From the NCBI RefSeq assembly GCF_001429065.1, contig NZ_LMIB01000001.1, positions 1,125,933-1,189,932 of the forward strand: a DNA stretch of 64,000 nt. Direction: 5' to 3'. Positions 1 to 10,900 of this stretch are shown here, piece by piece. The notes under the pieces were generated by a model. The model ran no database searches, was not told the origin of the DNA, and saw nothing but the letters and a program-made list of their open reading frames with translations. The first letter of the stretch is position 1; each line of letters starts with the position of its first letter. This stretch comes from Sphingomonas sp. Root710 (GTDB lineage: Bacteria; Pseudomonadota; Alphaproteobacteria; Sphingomonadales; Sphingomonadaceae). The translations under genes were made by a program, and so were the position numbers.

Positions 1-2
1 AT

Positions 3-722
3 GCCGCCGCCGCGCTGGCCGCGGTCAACTTCGTTTTCGGCTATTTCTTTTTCCCCGAGACGCTAGCCCCTGAAAACCGCCGCAGCTTCAGCCTGGCGCG
101 CGCCAACCCGATCGGCGCGCTGGCCGCCGCGCGCAAGCTGCGCGGCGTGCTGGGGCTCGCCGCCGTGCTGTTGCTCTGGAACATCGCTTCGATGGTCTAT
201 CCCGCGACCTGGGCCTATTTCGCCATCGCTCAATATGGCTGGTCGAGCGGCATGGTCGGCGCATCGCTGACGATGGCGGGCATGGCGATGGTGGTGGTCC
301 AGGGCGTGATCCTGGGCCGGGTCGTCGCGCGCTTCCGCGAGCGGCGCGCCGCGATGATAGGAACCGGCGTCGCCGCCGCCTGCTATCTCGGTTACGCGCT
401 GGTGCCCTATGCCTGGTTCGGGCTGATCATGATCGTGGTGTCGGCGCTCCAGGCACTGGTCCAGCCCAGCCTCACCGCGCTCATGTCCAGCCGCGCGCCC
501 GCGGACGCGCAAGGGGAGATGCAGGGTTTCATCGGCAGCCTCAACGCCATCGGCGCGATAGCCGCTCCGCTGCTGCTGAATCCGACGCTGGCCTATTTCA
601 CCGGGCCCAGCGCGCCGGTTCATTTTCCCGGCGCGGCCTTCGTCATCGCCTCGACCTTCGCCGGGCTCGCCTTCCTCGCGCTCGCCTTTGCCCGGCGCGT
701 CCGGGACCAGCCTGGCGTATAG
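3..722 (+). CDS. TCR/Tet-family MFS efflux transporter (5' truncated)
   Basis: This is the C-terminal 239 residues of an inner-membrane major facilitator pump of the TCR/Tet type, which exports drugs such as tetracycline in exchange for protons. The frame is open back to the window edge, so the start lies outside. The visible part begins in a hydrophobic helix that ends FFFPETLAPENRR, the usual end of helix 6 and start of the central cytoplasmic loop in TetA-like proteins. About six hydrophobic segments follow, matching the second half of a 12-helix transporter. Its stop lies 3 bases from the stop of the convergent gene at 726. The substrate cannot be read from sequence, and many Tet-like proteins of environmental bacteria are not tetracycline pumps. 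Confidence 0.85.
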   Translation, partial: AAAALAAVNFVFGYFFFPETLAPENRRSFSLARANPIGALAAARKLRGVLGLAAVLLLWNIASMVYPATWAYFAIAQYGWSSGMVGASLTMAGMAMVVVQGVILGRVVARFRERRAAMIGTGVAAACYLGYALVPYAWFGLIMIVVSALQALVQPSLTALMSSRAPADAQGEMQGFIGSLNAIGAIAAPLLLNPTLAYFTGPSAPVHFPGAAFVIASTFAGLAFLALAFARRVRDQPGV

Positions 723-725
723 CGT

Positions 726-1508
726 TCAGATGCCGTCGGTCACGGGCAGGTAGCCGAGCCCCTCGAGCCCGGCCGCGATCGCCGCGATACAGGCATCGAG
801 GATCACGGCGTCGGTCGAGCGCACCACGAAATTGGCGCCCGTCTTGCCTTCACGGAAGAAGGGATAGCTTCCGATCTGCGAACCGGCATGGGCCTTTTCG
901 GTTTCGCGGAGCAGATCGGCGACCTCGCTTTCGGCCACCCAGCAGCCGATCGTGCGCGACAGCACCGGCTTGCCGCCCTCCAGCCGGTTCGACAAGGCAT
1001 CGAGCATCATCGCGGCGATGTTGGGTACGCCCGCCAGGATGAAGATATTCCCCATCCGGATGCCCGGCGCGCCCGACATCCGATTCTCGATCAGTTCGGC
1101 GCCTTCGGGCACCCTCGCCATCCGCAGCCGCGCCTCGGTCAGCCCGCCACGCGATTCATAATAGTCCTGGAGGACGGCGCGGGCGCGCGGGTGAATCACC
1201 ACCGGAACGCCCAGCGCCGCGGCGATGGCGTCGACGGTGATATCGTCATGAGTCGGGCCGATCCCGCCGGTGGTGAACAGATAGTCGTTGCGCGCCTTTA
1301 GCTGGACCACAGCCTCGCCAATCAGTGACAGATCGTCGGCTACGACGCGCACCTCGGACAGGCGTATCCCCTGAAGGTTGAGCCACAGTGCGACCTGCGA
1401 GACGTTCCGGTCCTGGGTGCGGCCCGACAATATCTCGTCCCCAATCACCAGCAGGGCGGCCGTCCAGATGCGTTCTTCGGTTTGAGGCGATGTCATGGAA
1501 GACGCCAT
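726..1508 (-). CDS. CinA-like competence/damage-inducible protein, molybdopterin-binding (MoaB/Mog) domain
   Basis: A 260-residue protein built around the MoaB/Mog-type molybdopterin-binding fold found at the N-terminus of CinA. Early strand ALLVIGDEILSGRTQD (about residues 18-33) and the phosphate-binding stretch TTGGIGPTHDD (about 79-89) are the family hallmarks. The C-terminal nicotinamide-nucleotide amidase domain of full CinA is absent, so this is the short form common in alphaproteobacteria. Biochemical role is uncertain (cofactor handling or nucleotide repair). The start is either 1508 or an internal ATG at 1496 (MTSPQ). It is transcribed divergently from the methionine aminopeptidase gene with only about 45-55 bases between them. 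Confidence 0.85.
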   Translation of the reverse strand: MASSMTSPQTEERIWTAALLVIGDEILSGRTQDRNVSQVALWLNLQGIRLSEVRVVADDLSLIGEAVVQLKARNDYLFTTGGIGPTHDDITVDAIAAALGVPVVIHPRARAVLQDYYESRGGLTEARLRMARVPEGAELIENRMSGAPGIRMGNIFILAGVPNIAAMMLDALSNRLEGGKPVLSRTIGCWVAESEVADLLRETEKAHAGSQIGSYPFFREGKTGANFVVRSTDAVILDACIAAIAAGLEGLGYLPVTDGI

Positions 1509-1551
1509 AGCGCGCGTCTCGCCCCTCGCAAAGCGGGCGGTTTTCGCTTAT

Positions 1552-2391
1552 ATGACAATGATGACCAACTATGTGATCGCCGACGACACCATTGCCGCCA
1601 ACCCGCGCAACGGGGCCATCAAGCTCCATGGCGAAGCGGGCTTCGCGGGGATGCGCGCCGCCGGGCGGCTGGCCGCCGACATCCTCGACGCACTGGCCCC
1701 GCATGTCGTACCCGGAGTCGAGACCCAGGAACTCGACCGGATCGTCTACGACATGACGATCGCGGGCGGCGCGGTGCCCGCGACTATGCATTATCGCGGC
1801 TATACGCATAGCTGCTGCATCAGCATCAACCATGTCGTCTGCCATGGCATTCCCGGGCCAAAGACGCTCAAGGAAGGCGACATCGTCAATATCGACGTCA
1901 CCCCGCTGCTCGACGGCTGGCATGGCGACAGCAGCCGCATGTATCTGGTCGGCGACGTGCCCATCAAGGCGCGCCGACTGGTTGACGTCACCCATGAATG
2001 CCTGATGCTCGGGATCGAACAGGCGAAGCCCGGCAATCATCTGGGCGACATCGGTCACGCCATCCAGAAGCATGCCGAAAAGCATCGCTATGGCGTGGTC
2101 CGTGATTTCTGCGGCCACGGCCTCGGCCGGGTGTTCCACGATTCGCCCGAGGTGGTGCATGTCGGTCGCCCCGGCACCGGCCCCGAACTCCGCCCCGGCA
2201 TGTTCTTCACGATCGAGCCGATGATCAACATCGGCCGGGCCGACGTGAAGCTGCTCGATGACGGCTGGACGGCGGTGACGCGCGACCGCTCGCTCTCGGC
2301 GCAGTTCGAACATTCGATCGGAATCACCGAGGACGGTTGCGAGATTTTCACGCAGAGCAGCCGCGGGCTGGACAAACCACCCTATAGCTGA
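1552..2391 (+). CDS. map: Type I methionine aminopeptidase
   Basis: Cytoplasmic metalloprotease that removes the initiator methionine from new proteins. The five metal ligands of the pita-bread fold are visible: Asp in VNIDVTP, Asp in HGDSSRM, His in CGHGLG, Glu in FTIEPM and Glu in QFEHSIG. The 279-residue length is normal for type I enzymes without an N-terminal zinc domain. An upstream in-frame ATG at 1495 would add 19 unconserved-looking residues and run into the cinA-like gene, so the ATG at 1552 is preferred. ATGs at 1558 and 1561 are also possible. A short weak hairpin follows the stop. Confidence 0.9.
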   Translation: MTMMTNYVIADDTIAANPRNGAIKLHGEAGFAGMRAAGRLAADILDALAPHVVPGVETQELDRIVYDMTIAGGAVPATMHYRGYTHSCCISINHVVCHGIPGPKTLKEGDIVNIDVTPLLDGWHGDSSRMYLVGDVPIKARRLVDVTHECLMLGIEQAKPGNHLGDIGHAIQKHAEKHRYGVVRDFCGHGLGRVFHDSPEVVHVGRPGTGPELRPGMFFTIEPMINIGRADVKLLDDGWTAVTRDRSLSAQFEHSIGITEDGCEIFTQSSRGLDKPPYS

Positions 2392-2498
2392 TCAAAAACT
2401 GCCCATTTTTCAGGCAGATTGTCGATATATGCCGGGTTTTGCGGCAATGCGGCAGAATATCTCATCGTTCTGCCCCAGCATCCTTGCGACTCGCATTC

Positions 2499-2514
2499 TG
2501 GCACGCTTATTGAA
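2499..2514 (+). promoter_or_regulatory. Candidate sigma-54 promoter of glnB-glnA
   Basis: The string TGGCACG-CTTA-TTGAA lies 32 bases before the glnB start. It matches the sigma-54 (RpoN) consensus TGGCACR-N4-TTGCW perfectly in the -24 element and at all but the C of the -12 GC. Sigma-54 promoters ahead of PII and glutamine synthetase genes are well known in proteobacteria. The mismatch at the -12 position is the main reason for caution. A GAFTGA-type sigma-54 activator is encoded elsewhere in the window (47547), so the sigma factor is probably in use. Confidence 0.5.
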
Positions 2515-2525
2515 GGCCCGCATAG

Positions 2526-2885
<360 letters not shown>

Positions 2886-2971
2886 TTGCGCAAGCGAGGA
2901 TCAGCTGCAGGCAGGGCGCAACGACCGCCCATGGATATTTTACGGTTTTTCTGACGGGGAAGGCAAGACAT

Positions 2972-4384
<1,413 letters not shown>

Positions 4385-4405
4385 TCCGTCAGCGAGCGTT
4401 ACGGA

Positions 4406-4446
4406 AAAGGGCTCCGGGGCACATGCCCCGGAGCCCTTTCTCTTTT
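4406..4446 (+). terminator. Rho-independent terminator after glnA
   Basis: A perfect 15-bp stem (4406-4420 with 4425-4439) closes on the four-base loop ACAT and is followed by CTCTTTT. It begins 21 bases after the glnA stop. This is the clearest intrinsic terminator in the window and marks the end of the glnBA transcript. Confidence 0.92.
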
Positions 4447-4499
4447 GGTTGCCAGCCCCTCCCCTGCCCCCTATCCGCTCCTCACCGTCAGGACCGTCC

Positions 4500-5756
4500 A
4501 TGAACCAGCTCGACATCTCCAGCGCCGACCAGGCTCGCCACGGACTGCGCTTCCGCGAATTCGTCGGACTGATGGCCGCGTTGATGGCGGTAAACGCGCT
4601 GAGCATCGACATCATGCTGCCCGCTCTGTCGGTGATCGGCAGGGACCTCGGCATCGCCGTGGAAAATCACCAGCAGCTGGTGCTGTCGGTCTATGTCGGC
4701 TGTTTCGGGCTGGGGCAGCTGATCTATGGCCCGCTGGCCGACCGTTATGGCCGCCGTCCCGTGCTGCTCGGCGCGATGATCGTCTTCGCGCTGACGAGCG
4801 TCATCGCCGCACTGGCCAACAGCTTCGAAACATTGCTGCTTGCCCGCGCCTTCCAGGGCCTATCGGCAGCGGCGTCCCGTATCCTATCGACGTCCATCAT
4901 TCGTGATTGCTATTCCGGGCGGCGAATGGCCCGGGTGATGTCGCTCGCCTTCATGGTCTTCCTGTCGGTGCCGGTGCTCGCGCCGACGATGGGGCAGCTC
5001 ATCCTGCTCGTCGCACCATGGCACTGGATATTCTATTTTCTAGCCGGCTTCGGGCTCTTCGTGATGCTTTGGGCGGGCCTCAGGCTGCCTGAAACGCTGG
5101 ACCCCGCCCTGCGGCGGCCGATCAATATCCGCATGATCGCAACGGGTGCGAAGAAGGTCGTCAGCAACCGTTACTCGATCGGCTACGCGATTGCCGGTTC
5201 CTGCGCCTTCGGCGGAATGTTCGGGTTCCTCAACTCGATCCAGCAGATCATCGAACATGTCTTTCATGCGCCCAAACTGCTCGCGCTGTGCTTCGCGATC
5301 ATGGGCGGGATGATGTCCGTCGCCGCGCTCGTCAATTCCCGCATCGTCGAGCGGCTGGGCAGCCGCCTCGTGTCGCACGCCGCGCTGCTCGGCTTCATCC
5401 TGGTCTGTGGCATCAGGCTGGCCGTCGTGCTTATGGGTTGGGAAAGCCTGGTGAGCTTCACGCTGCTGAGCGGGCTGACCTTTTTCCTGATCGGGCTGGT
5501 AGGTTCCAATTTCAACGCCATCGCGATGGAACCGATGGGCGATCTGGCGGGCATGGCATCCTCGGTTCAGGGATTTCTCGGGATGATGGTCAGCACGGGG
5601 GTCGGGCTGGCGATCGGGCAGTCCTTCGCCGGATCGACCCTGCCGCTGGCGCTGGGGTGCCTGCTCAGTTCACTGGCGGCGCTGATCATCATATTGTTGG
5701 TCGAGCGCGGACGGCTTTTCCACGGCCGTCATCCGATACCGACACCAGCCCCCTGA
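4500..5756 (+). CDS. Bcr/CflA-family multidrug efflux MFS transporter
   Basis: A 418-residue inner-membrane proton antiporter of the Bcr/CflA (DHA1) group, whose known members export bicyclomycin, chloramphenicol or sulfonamides. The family signs are SIDIMLPAL in helix 1, the motif A loop GPLADRYGRRPVLLG between helices 2 and 3, and RAFQGLSAAASR in helix 4. Twelve hydrophobic segments can be counted. The ATG at 4500 has an AGGA six bases upstream. An earlier in-frame ATG at 4449 lies almost inside the glnA terminator and is unlikely. The actual substrate is unknown. Confidence 0.88.
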   Translation: MNQLDISSADQARHGLRFREFVGLMAALMAVNALSIDIMLPALSVIGRDLGIAVENHQQLVLSVYVGCFGLGQLIYGPLADRYGRRPVLLGAMIVFALTSVIAALANSFETLLLARAFQGLSAAASRILSTSIIRDCYSGRRMARVMSLAFMVFLSVPVLAPTMGQLILLVAPWHWIFYFLAGFGLFVMLWAGLRLPETLDPALRRPINIRMIATGAKKVVSNRYSIGYAIAGSCAFGGMFGFLNSIQQIIEHVFHAPKLLALCFAIMGGMMSVAALVNSRIVERLGSRLVSHAALLGFILVCGIRLAVVLMGWESLVSFTLLSGLTFFLIGLVGSNFNAIAMEPMGDLAGMASSVQGFLGMMVSTGVGLAIGQSFAGSTLPLALGCLLSSLAALIIILLVERGRLFHGRHPIPTPAP

Positions 5757-5845
5757 GCGAACCCGGGCATGCTTCGGACGATCGATCGACCAACAACCTG
5801 AGCCTTCGACCAACGCGCTGTCTGCTGCGGCGCGATGTACCGTAG

Positions 5846-7930
5846 ATGCGATGGGGTGTCAGCAAAGCCTCATACGCCGTCGTGACGGCCCGCCTTCGCT
5901 TCCTCGCCGTGACGGCGGCGCTGCTTGCCATGCCTGCGCCAGCCGCCGCGCAGGTCAGCCGAACACAGGGTCAGCTGGTCTATCCCGTCAGCTTCTTCGC
6001 AACCTTCTCGCCCGCCAATGCGCTGGAGATCGTCAACCGCGTCCCCGGTTTCGTGCTGGAGAAGGTCGAGGAGGATATTCGCGGTTTCAGCCAGGCTGCG
6101 GGCAATGTCGTGATCAACGGCCAACGCCCCAGTTCCAAGTCCGAGACGATCGACGTGATCCTGGCGCGGATCCCGGCCAACAGGGTGCTGCGGGTAGAAG
6201 TAGGATCGGGCGAGCGCTTCGGATCCGAATATTCGACCAAGGCGCAGGTGCTGAACCTGATTCTCAGCGACGCCGGCGGCATCGCCGGAACGGTCGAGGC
6301 GAGTCTGAAGCGCGACTTCAGCGGGCGCTATTTTCCGGCGGGCAGCGCATCGGCGCTGGTCAAGCGCGGCCGGTCGAGTTTCAACGTTTCGGCCTCGCTG
6401 ACCAACGACCAGTCCGCCGATGGCGGCACCGACACGATCACCGCCCTGCCCGGCGGCGCGCTCCGCGAATCACGGGTGAAGCTGAATCGGCAGAAGGAAC
6501 CCTATGCGTCGGTGTCGGGATCATGGGCTTTCGACGACGGCACGAGTCGCACCGCCCATCTCAACGGCCGCTATTCGCGCGACTGGTTCTACCTCGACCA
6601 GAGCAACGCCGTGACCCCGGTCGGCGCCCCCGCCCGCAACGACATCCTCACCCAGCGCTACCATCGCCGCGATTTCGAGATCGGCGGCGACGTGACGCGG
6701 CCGCTGGCGGGCGGGGGAATCAAGCTTATCGGATTGATCACCCGGCGGAAGCGCGACAATGACGATGTGGCGCTGTTCCGTCCCGGCGGCGTCGTCGCCG
6801 GGGGATCCGAACAATCGCTCGAAGACGAGAAGGCGGAGAGCCTCGCGCGGCTCGTCTGGAACCGCGCGGACCTGCACGGCTGGTCGGTCGAGCTGGGCGC
6901 CGAAGGCGTGCTCAACAAGCTCGACAGCGATGTCGGCCTGTTCGACGTCGCCGCCGACGGCACGCGCAGCCGCATCGACCTGCCGATCGATCAGGCGGTG
7001 GTGCGCGAGAAGCGCGGCGAGCTGTTCGTCAATGCGGGCCGTCCGCTGACCGGACGGCTGCGCCTCGACCTGGGGCTAACCTATGAGACGTCGAGGCTGA
7101 CGGTGCGCGGCGATGCCCGCGCGGACCGGTCGCTGAGCTTCCTGAAGCCCAAGGCAACGCTCGACTGGCGCTCGGGTGGCGGCTGGCATGCGCAGCTATC
7201 GCTGGCGCGAACCGTCGCGCAACTGCAGTTCGAGGACTTCATCAGCGTGGCAACCCTGTCGAGCGGACAGGTGGAGGGCGGCAACGCCGATCTGGTGCCG
7301 CAGCGCGCCTGGGAGCTGCTCGCGACGGTCGAGCGGCCGATATTGGGCAATGGCCTGATCAAGATCGAGCTGGGCCATAATCGCATCTCAAAGCTTCAGG
7401 ACCGCATTCCGACGCCCGAGGGCTTCGACGCCCCCGGCAATCTGGGCAGCGCAAGGCAATGGATTGCGCGGGCGAAACTCGATGCTCCGCTCGGCCGTTT
7501 CGGGGTGAAGGGCGGACGCCTGACCCTCTACGGATCCTATGTCGGCAGTTCGGTGACCGATCCCTATACGCTGCGCAGCCGCCCCTTCTCCGAACATCGC
7601 GCCTTTGCCTATGAGGCGGAGTTCCGGCAGGATCTCGGCCGGTTCGCCTGGGGCATAGAAGCCGAGGGCGTCACGCATGCCACGGCCTTCCGCCGTGACG
7701 AACTCGACCGCTTCTATGAAGACCCGACCGTCGACATTTTCGCCGAATATCGCCCCAGCGCGCGCACGACGCTGAACCTCACGCTCGGCAACATCCTCCA
7801 GGCGAAGATCGGCCGCCGCCGCACCTTCTTCACGCCGGATCGGACCAATCCCGATCCGAGCGGCCAGGAACTCCGCATCCGCAACCGGCACATCCTGCCG
7901 ATGGTGAAGTTCAAGCACAGCTTCGGCTAA
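5846..7930 (+). CDS. TonB-dependent receptor with plug domain
   Basis: A 694-residue outer-membrane receptor. A signal peptide ends in PAPAAAQ, followed by a plug domain (roughly residues 45-150) with EIVNRVPGF and NGQRPSSKSETID. The rest is beta-barrel with alternating aromatic and charged residues. No canonical TonB box is obvious. The barrel ends KFKHSFG, slightly unusual because most outer-membrane barrels end in a C-terminal aromatic residue. The annotated ATG at 5846 may be too early: GTG 5882 gives a cleaner signal peptide. Its stop overlaps the convergent tamB stop by four bases. Substrate is not predictable, and no transport partner is adjacent. Confidence 0.82.
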   Translation: MRWGVSKASYAVVTARLRFLAVTAALLAMPAPAAAQVSRTQGQLVYPVSFFATFSPANALEIVNRVPGFVLEKVEEDIRGFSQAAGNVVINGQRPSSKSETIDVILARIPANRVLRVEVGSGERFGSEYSTKAQVLNLILSDAGGIAGTVEASLKRDFSGRYFPAGSASALVKRGRSSFNVSASLTNDQSADGGTDTITALPGGALRESRVKLNRQKEPYASVSGSWAFDDGTSRTAHLNGRYSRDWFYLDQSNAVTPVGAPARNDILTQRYHRRDFEIGGDVTRPLAGGGIKLIGLITRRKRDNDDVALFRPGGVVAGGSEQSLEDEKAESLARLVWNRADLHGWSVELGAEGVLNKLDSDVGLFDVAADGTRSRIDLPIDQAVVREKRGELFVNAGRPLTGRLRLDLGLTYETSRLTVRGDARADRSLSFLKPKATLDWRSGGGWHAQLSLARTVAQLQFEDFISVATLSSGQVEGGNADLVPQRAWELLATVERPILGNGLIKIELGHNRISKLQDRIPTPEGFDAPGNLGSARQWIARAKLDAPLGRFGVKGGRLTLYGSYVGSSVTDPYTLRSRPFSEHRAFAYEAEFRQDLGRFAWGIEAEGVTHATAFRRDELDRFYEDPTVDIFAEYRPSARTTLNLTLGNILQAKIGRRRTFFTPDRTNPDPSGQELRIRNRHILPMVKFKHSFG

Positions 7931-10900
7931 TAATCCTTCGACACTTTCACGCTCGCGCTCTGGCGCCCGATGGTGGAGATGCTCGACAGCAGCGACAGCC
8001 AGCGGGTGATCTGGAACTCGACGCGGGTCGCCGAATAGCCCTGCCCGTCGCTGATCACCTCCACATAGGTGCGCCGCCCGATATATTTGCCCGCAGCCAC
8101 CGCGGTGCCCGCGCCGATCGTCGGATCGGCGGGCAGGATGCGCAGCCGGTCGAGCCCGGCGGCGCGGCGCACCGCATTTATCGGGTTGAGCCCCCCGCCC
8201 CCGCCGCGCAGCGAGCCCACCGCCGCGGCCAGCTGCAGCGCTTCGGGTGCGGACAGGTTGGTGATCGAGGTGCCGAACAACAGCCGCGACAGCAATTCGT
8301 CCTCGGGCAGCGCGGGAATGCTGGTGAAGTTGATCTCGGGCTTCTGACCGGTACCGCTGACCGTGATCGTCGCGCTGACGCCGTTGAGATTGGCCTTGGC
8401 CTGGATGTCGAGCAGCGGATCCGGCGGCGCTTCGCCGAGGAAGCGGATCGCGCCGCGGTCGAGATCGAAGCGCCGCCCGGCGAATTCATAGCCGCCGCGA
8501 ACGAGATCGATCCGGCCGGTGATCGCAGGATTGTCGATCGTCCCGCCGAGATCGAGCTTGCCGCGCCATTCGCTGTCGAGGCCGAGGCCGGTCACCGCCA
8601 GCTGGTTGCGCGAGTCGAGCTTGATGTCGAGCCGCCATGGCGCGCGGCGGACGACCACACCGTCGTCATCGGGGCGGTTGAGCTCGATCGTCTCGAACTG
8701 CGGAATCGCCGCGACCGCCGCCGCCCGGCCGAGCTGGAACCGCCCGCGCACCAGCCGCATGTCGCCGGCGATGGTTCCGCCGTTACCGTCGGACTTGATC
8801 GTCATCGGCCCGGTGAGCGTTGCGCCGATATCGTCGCGGCTGAGCAGCAGTGCATTGTTCGCGTCGATCGCAACATCCATGCCCAGCCCCTTGCCGCCGG
8901 CGAAATCGAAGGTCGCCCGGCCGGCGACGGTGCCGCCGCCGCGCGTCTGACCCGATAATTTGTCGATCAGCAGCCGCGAGCCGTCGAAGCGGCCCGCCGC
9001 CGCGATCTTGTTGATCACCGTGCCGGTCACTGCGCTTTCCAACCGCGCATCGGTCGAGCGCAGCGATCCGCGGATGACCGGGTTGGCGCCGGTGCCGCTG
9101 ATATCGGCGCCGATCGAGACGGGCCCCGAGATGTCGATGGTCTCGATTCCGATCAGCCGCCATAATGTGTCGGCCGGGCCGCCATACCGAATTTGCGCGA
9201 ACAGGTTGCCGGCGCGCAACCGATCGGGCAGCGCGCCGCCGACCGGCAGATTGGTGATCCGCGCCTGCCCCCGGCCGATCACCTTGCCGCCGCTTGACAC
9301 AACCGCGCGCGCCGCCGCGACCCGGTCGGTCAGGACGCCGGATACGGCGACGTCGGCAGGCCGCGAGGTGAGCACCAGGCCCGAGCGCGAAAGCCCGGCG
9401 ATCTTCAGATTCGCCCGCCCGGTGGGGATGCGCGCGCCGCGTTCGAGCCGGTAGTCGACGTCGCCCGTCGCGATGCCCGACAGACCGAGCTGCGGGAAGA
9501 AGATGTCGAGTACCGACAGCGGCATCGATTGGACGCCTGCCCGGACCTCGTTGGCGGCGCCGCCGAACCGGCCGGCCAGGGTCGCCTTTCCACCTGCGAA
9601 GGCGAGCTGGGTCGGCTCGAGCCGCCAGGCATCGCCGTCGCGATGCAGCACCGCCGGGGTCTCCAGCCGGATCGGGCGGCGATCGATCGCGCCTTCGGCG
9701 GTCAGCGTGACATTCTCGGGCGTGAAGCGGCTGACCGCCGTCAACTGGAAGCCGCGCCCGCGCGATCCCGAAAGATTGGCGGTGATGCTGCCGCTGCCCC
9801 CGTTCATCCGCATCTCGGCCCGGCCGCGCGCCAGGCTGACGCCGTTCATCGTCGCACCCAGCACATTGGCGGTCCCGTTGATCTGGACGCCCGCCGGATC
9901 GAGCAGCACGGTGCCGTCGATCCGCCCGCGCCCGACCGTGAAGGGCATCGGGCCGGCGAAGCTCGCCCGCTGCGCGCGCAGATGCCCCTCGATCTTCTGC
10001 AGGCCGCGCTCGACCGAGAAAAGCAGCGGCCCGGTCATGGTGCCGCCCGCCAGGTCGATCCGTCCCGTGAAGCCGCCCGGATCGGATCGCAGGGTGCCGC
10101 CGCCCTTGGCGCCGCTCACCGCAACCTCGGCAACCGCGATCGTGGCGGGCTGACCCGCGGGGAGCAGGATCGCGCCGTTGCTGTCCCAGGGGCCGAGATG
10201 CGATCCGCCTGTCGCGGCATAGCTGAAGCCCTGCGGGGTCGGATCAAGCTTCACCGCGACATTTGTCAGGCCAAGCGCCTCGATCGGCGCGGCGAGCAGC
10301 AGGTCTATCTTCGGCCGGCTGATATTGCCGTCGAGGGTCAGCTGTACCGGGCCATAGCTCGCCTGTGTGCCGCTGCCCTTGAAATAGAAGGTGCCGTCGC
10401 GGCGGCGGAAGCCATTGCCGATGAGCCAGATCGACGGGCCGGTCAGCACCAGCCGTTCGAAATGCAGTACGCCATCGGGCCCGCGCCGCAGCCGTGTGTC
10501 GATCGACGGCAGGCCGCCCGCCAGTGACCGCAGAAAGGCATTGTCGAAGCGGCGCACCCAGGCCCGCCCCCGGCCCGCGACCATCGTCCCCCGCCCATTC
10601 GCGCCGGGCACGACCTTGAGCTCCGAATTGACGTCGACAATTCCGATGCCGGGAATGAAATAGCGAAGCAGCTTGCCGGTCAGGGCGACGTCATATTGAC
10701 CGGTGCGCAGATCGAGGCGCAGCGAAAGCTTGCCGCTCAGCTTGTCCGAACTGAGCTTGAGTACGTTGCCAGTCACCATATTCGCCGTGACGAGCAGCAC
10801 GCCGTCGACCTTGAGATTGCCGAGAATGCCCCCCGCAACATCGCCGACGCCGGTAACGCGCCGGGCAGACAGGCGCACCGGCAATTTCACCAGCGCATTC

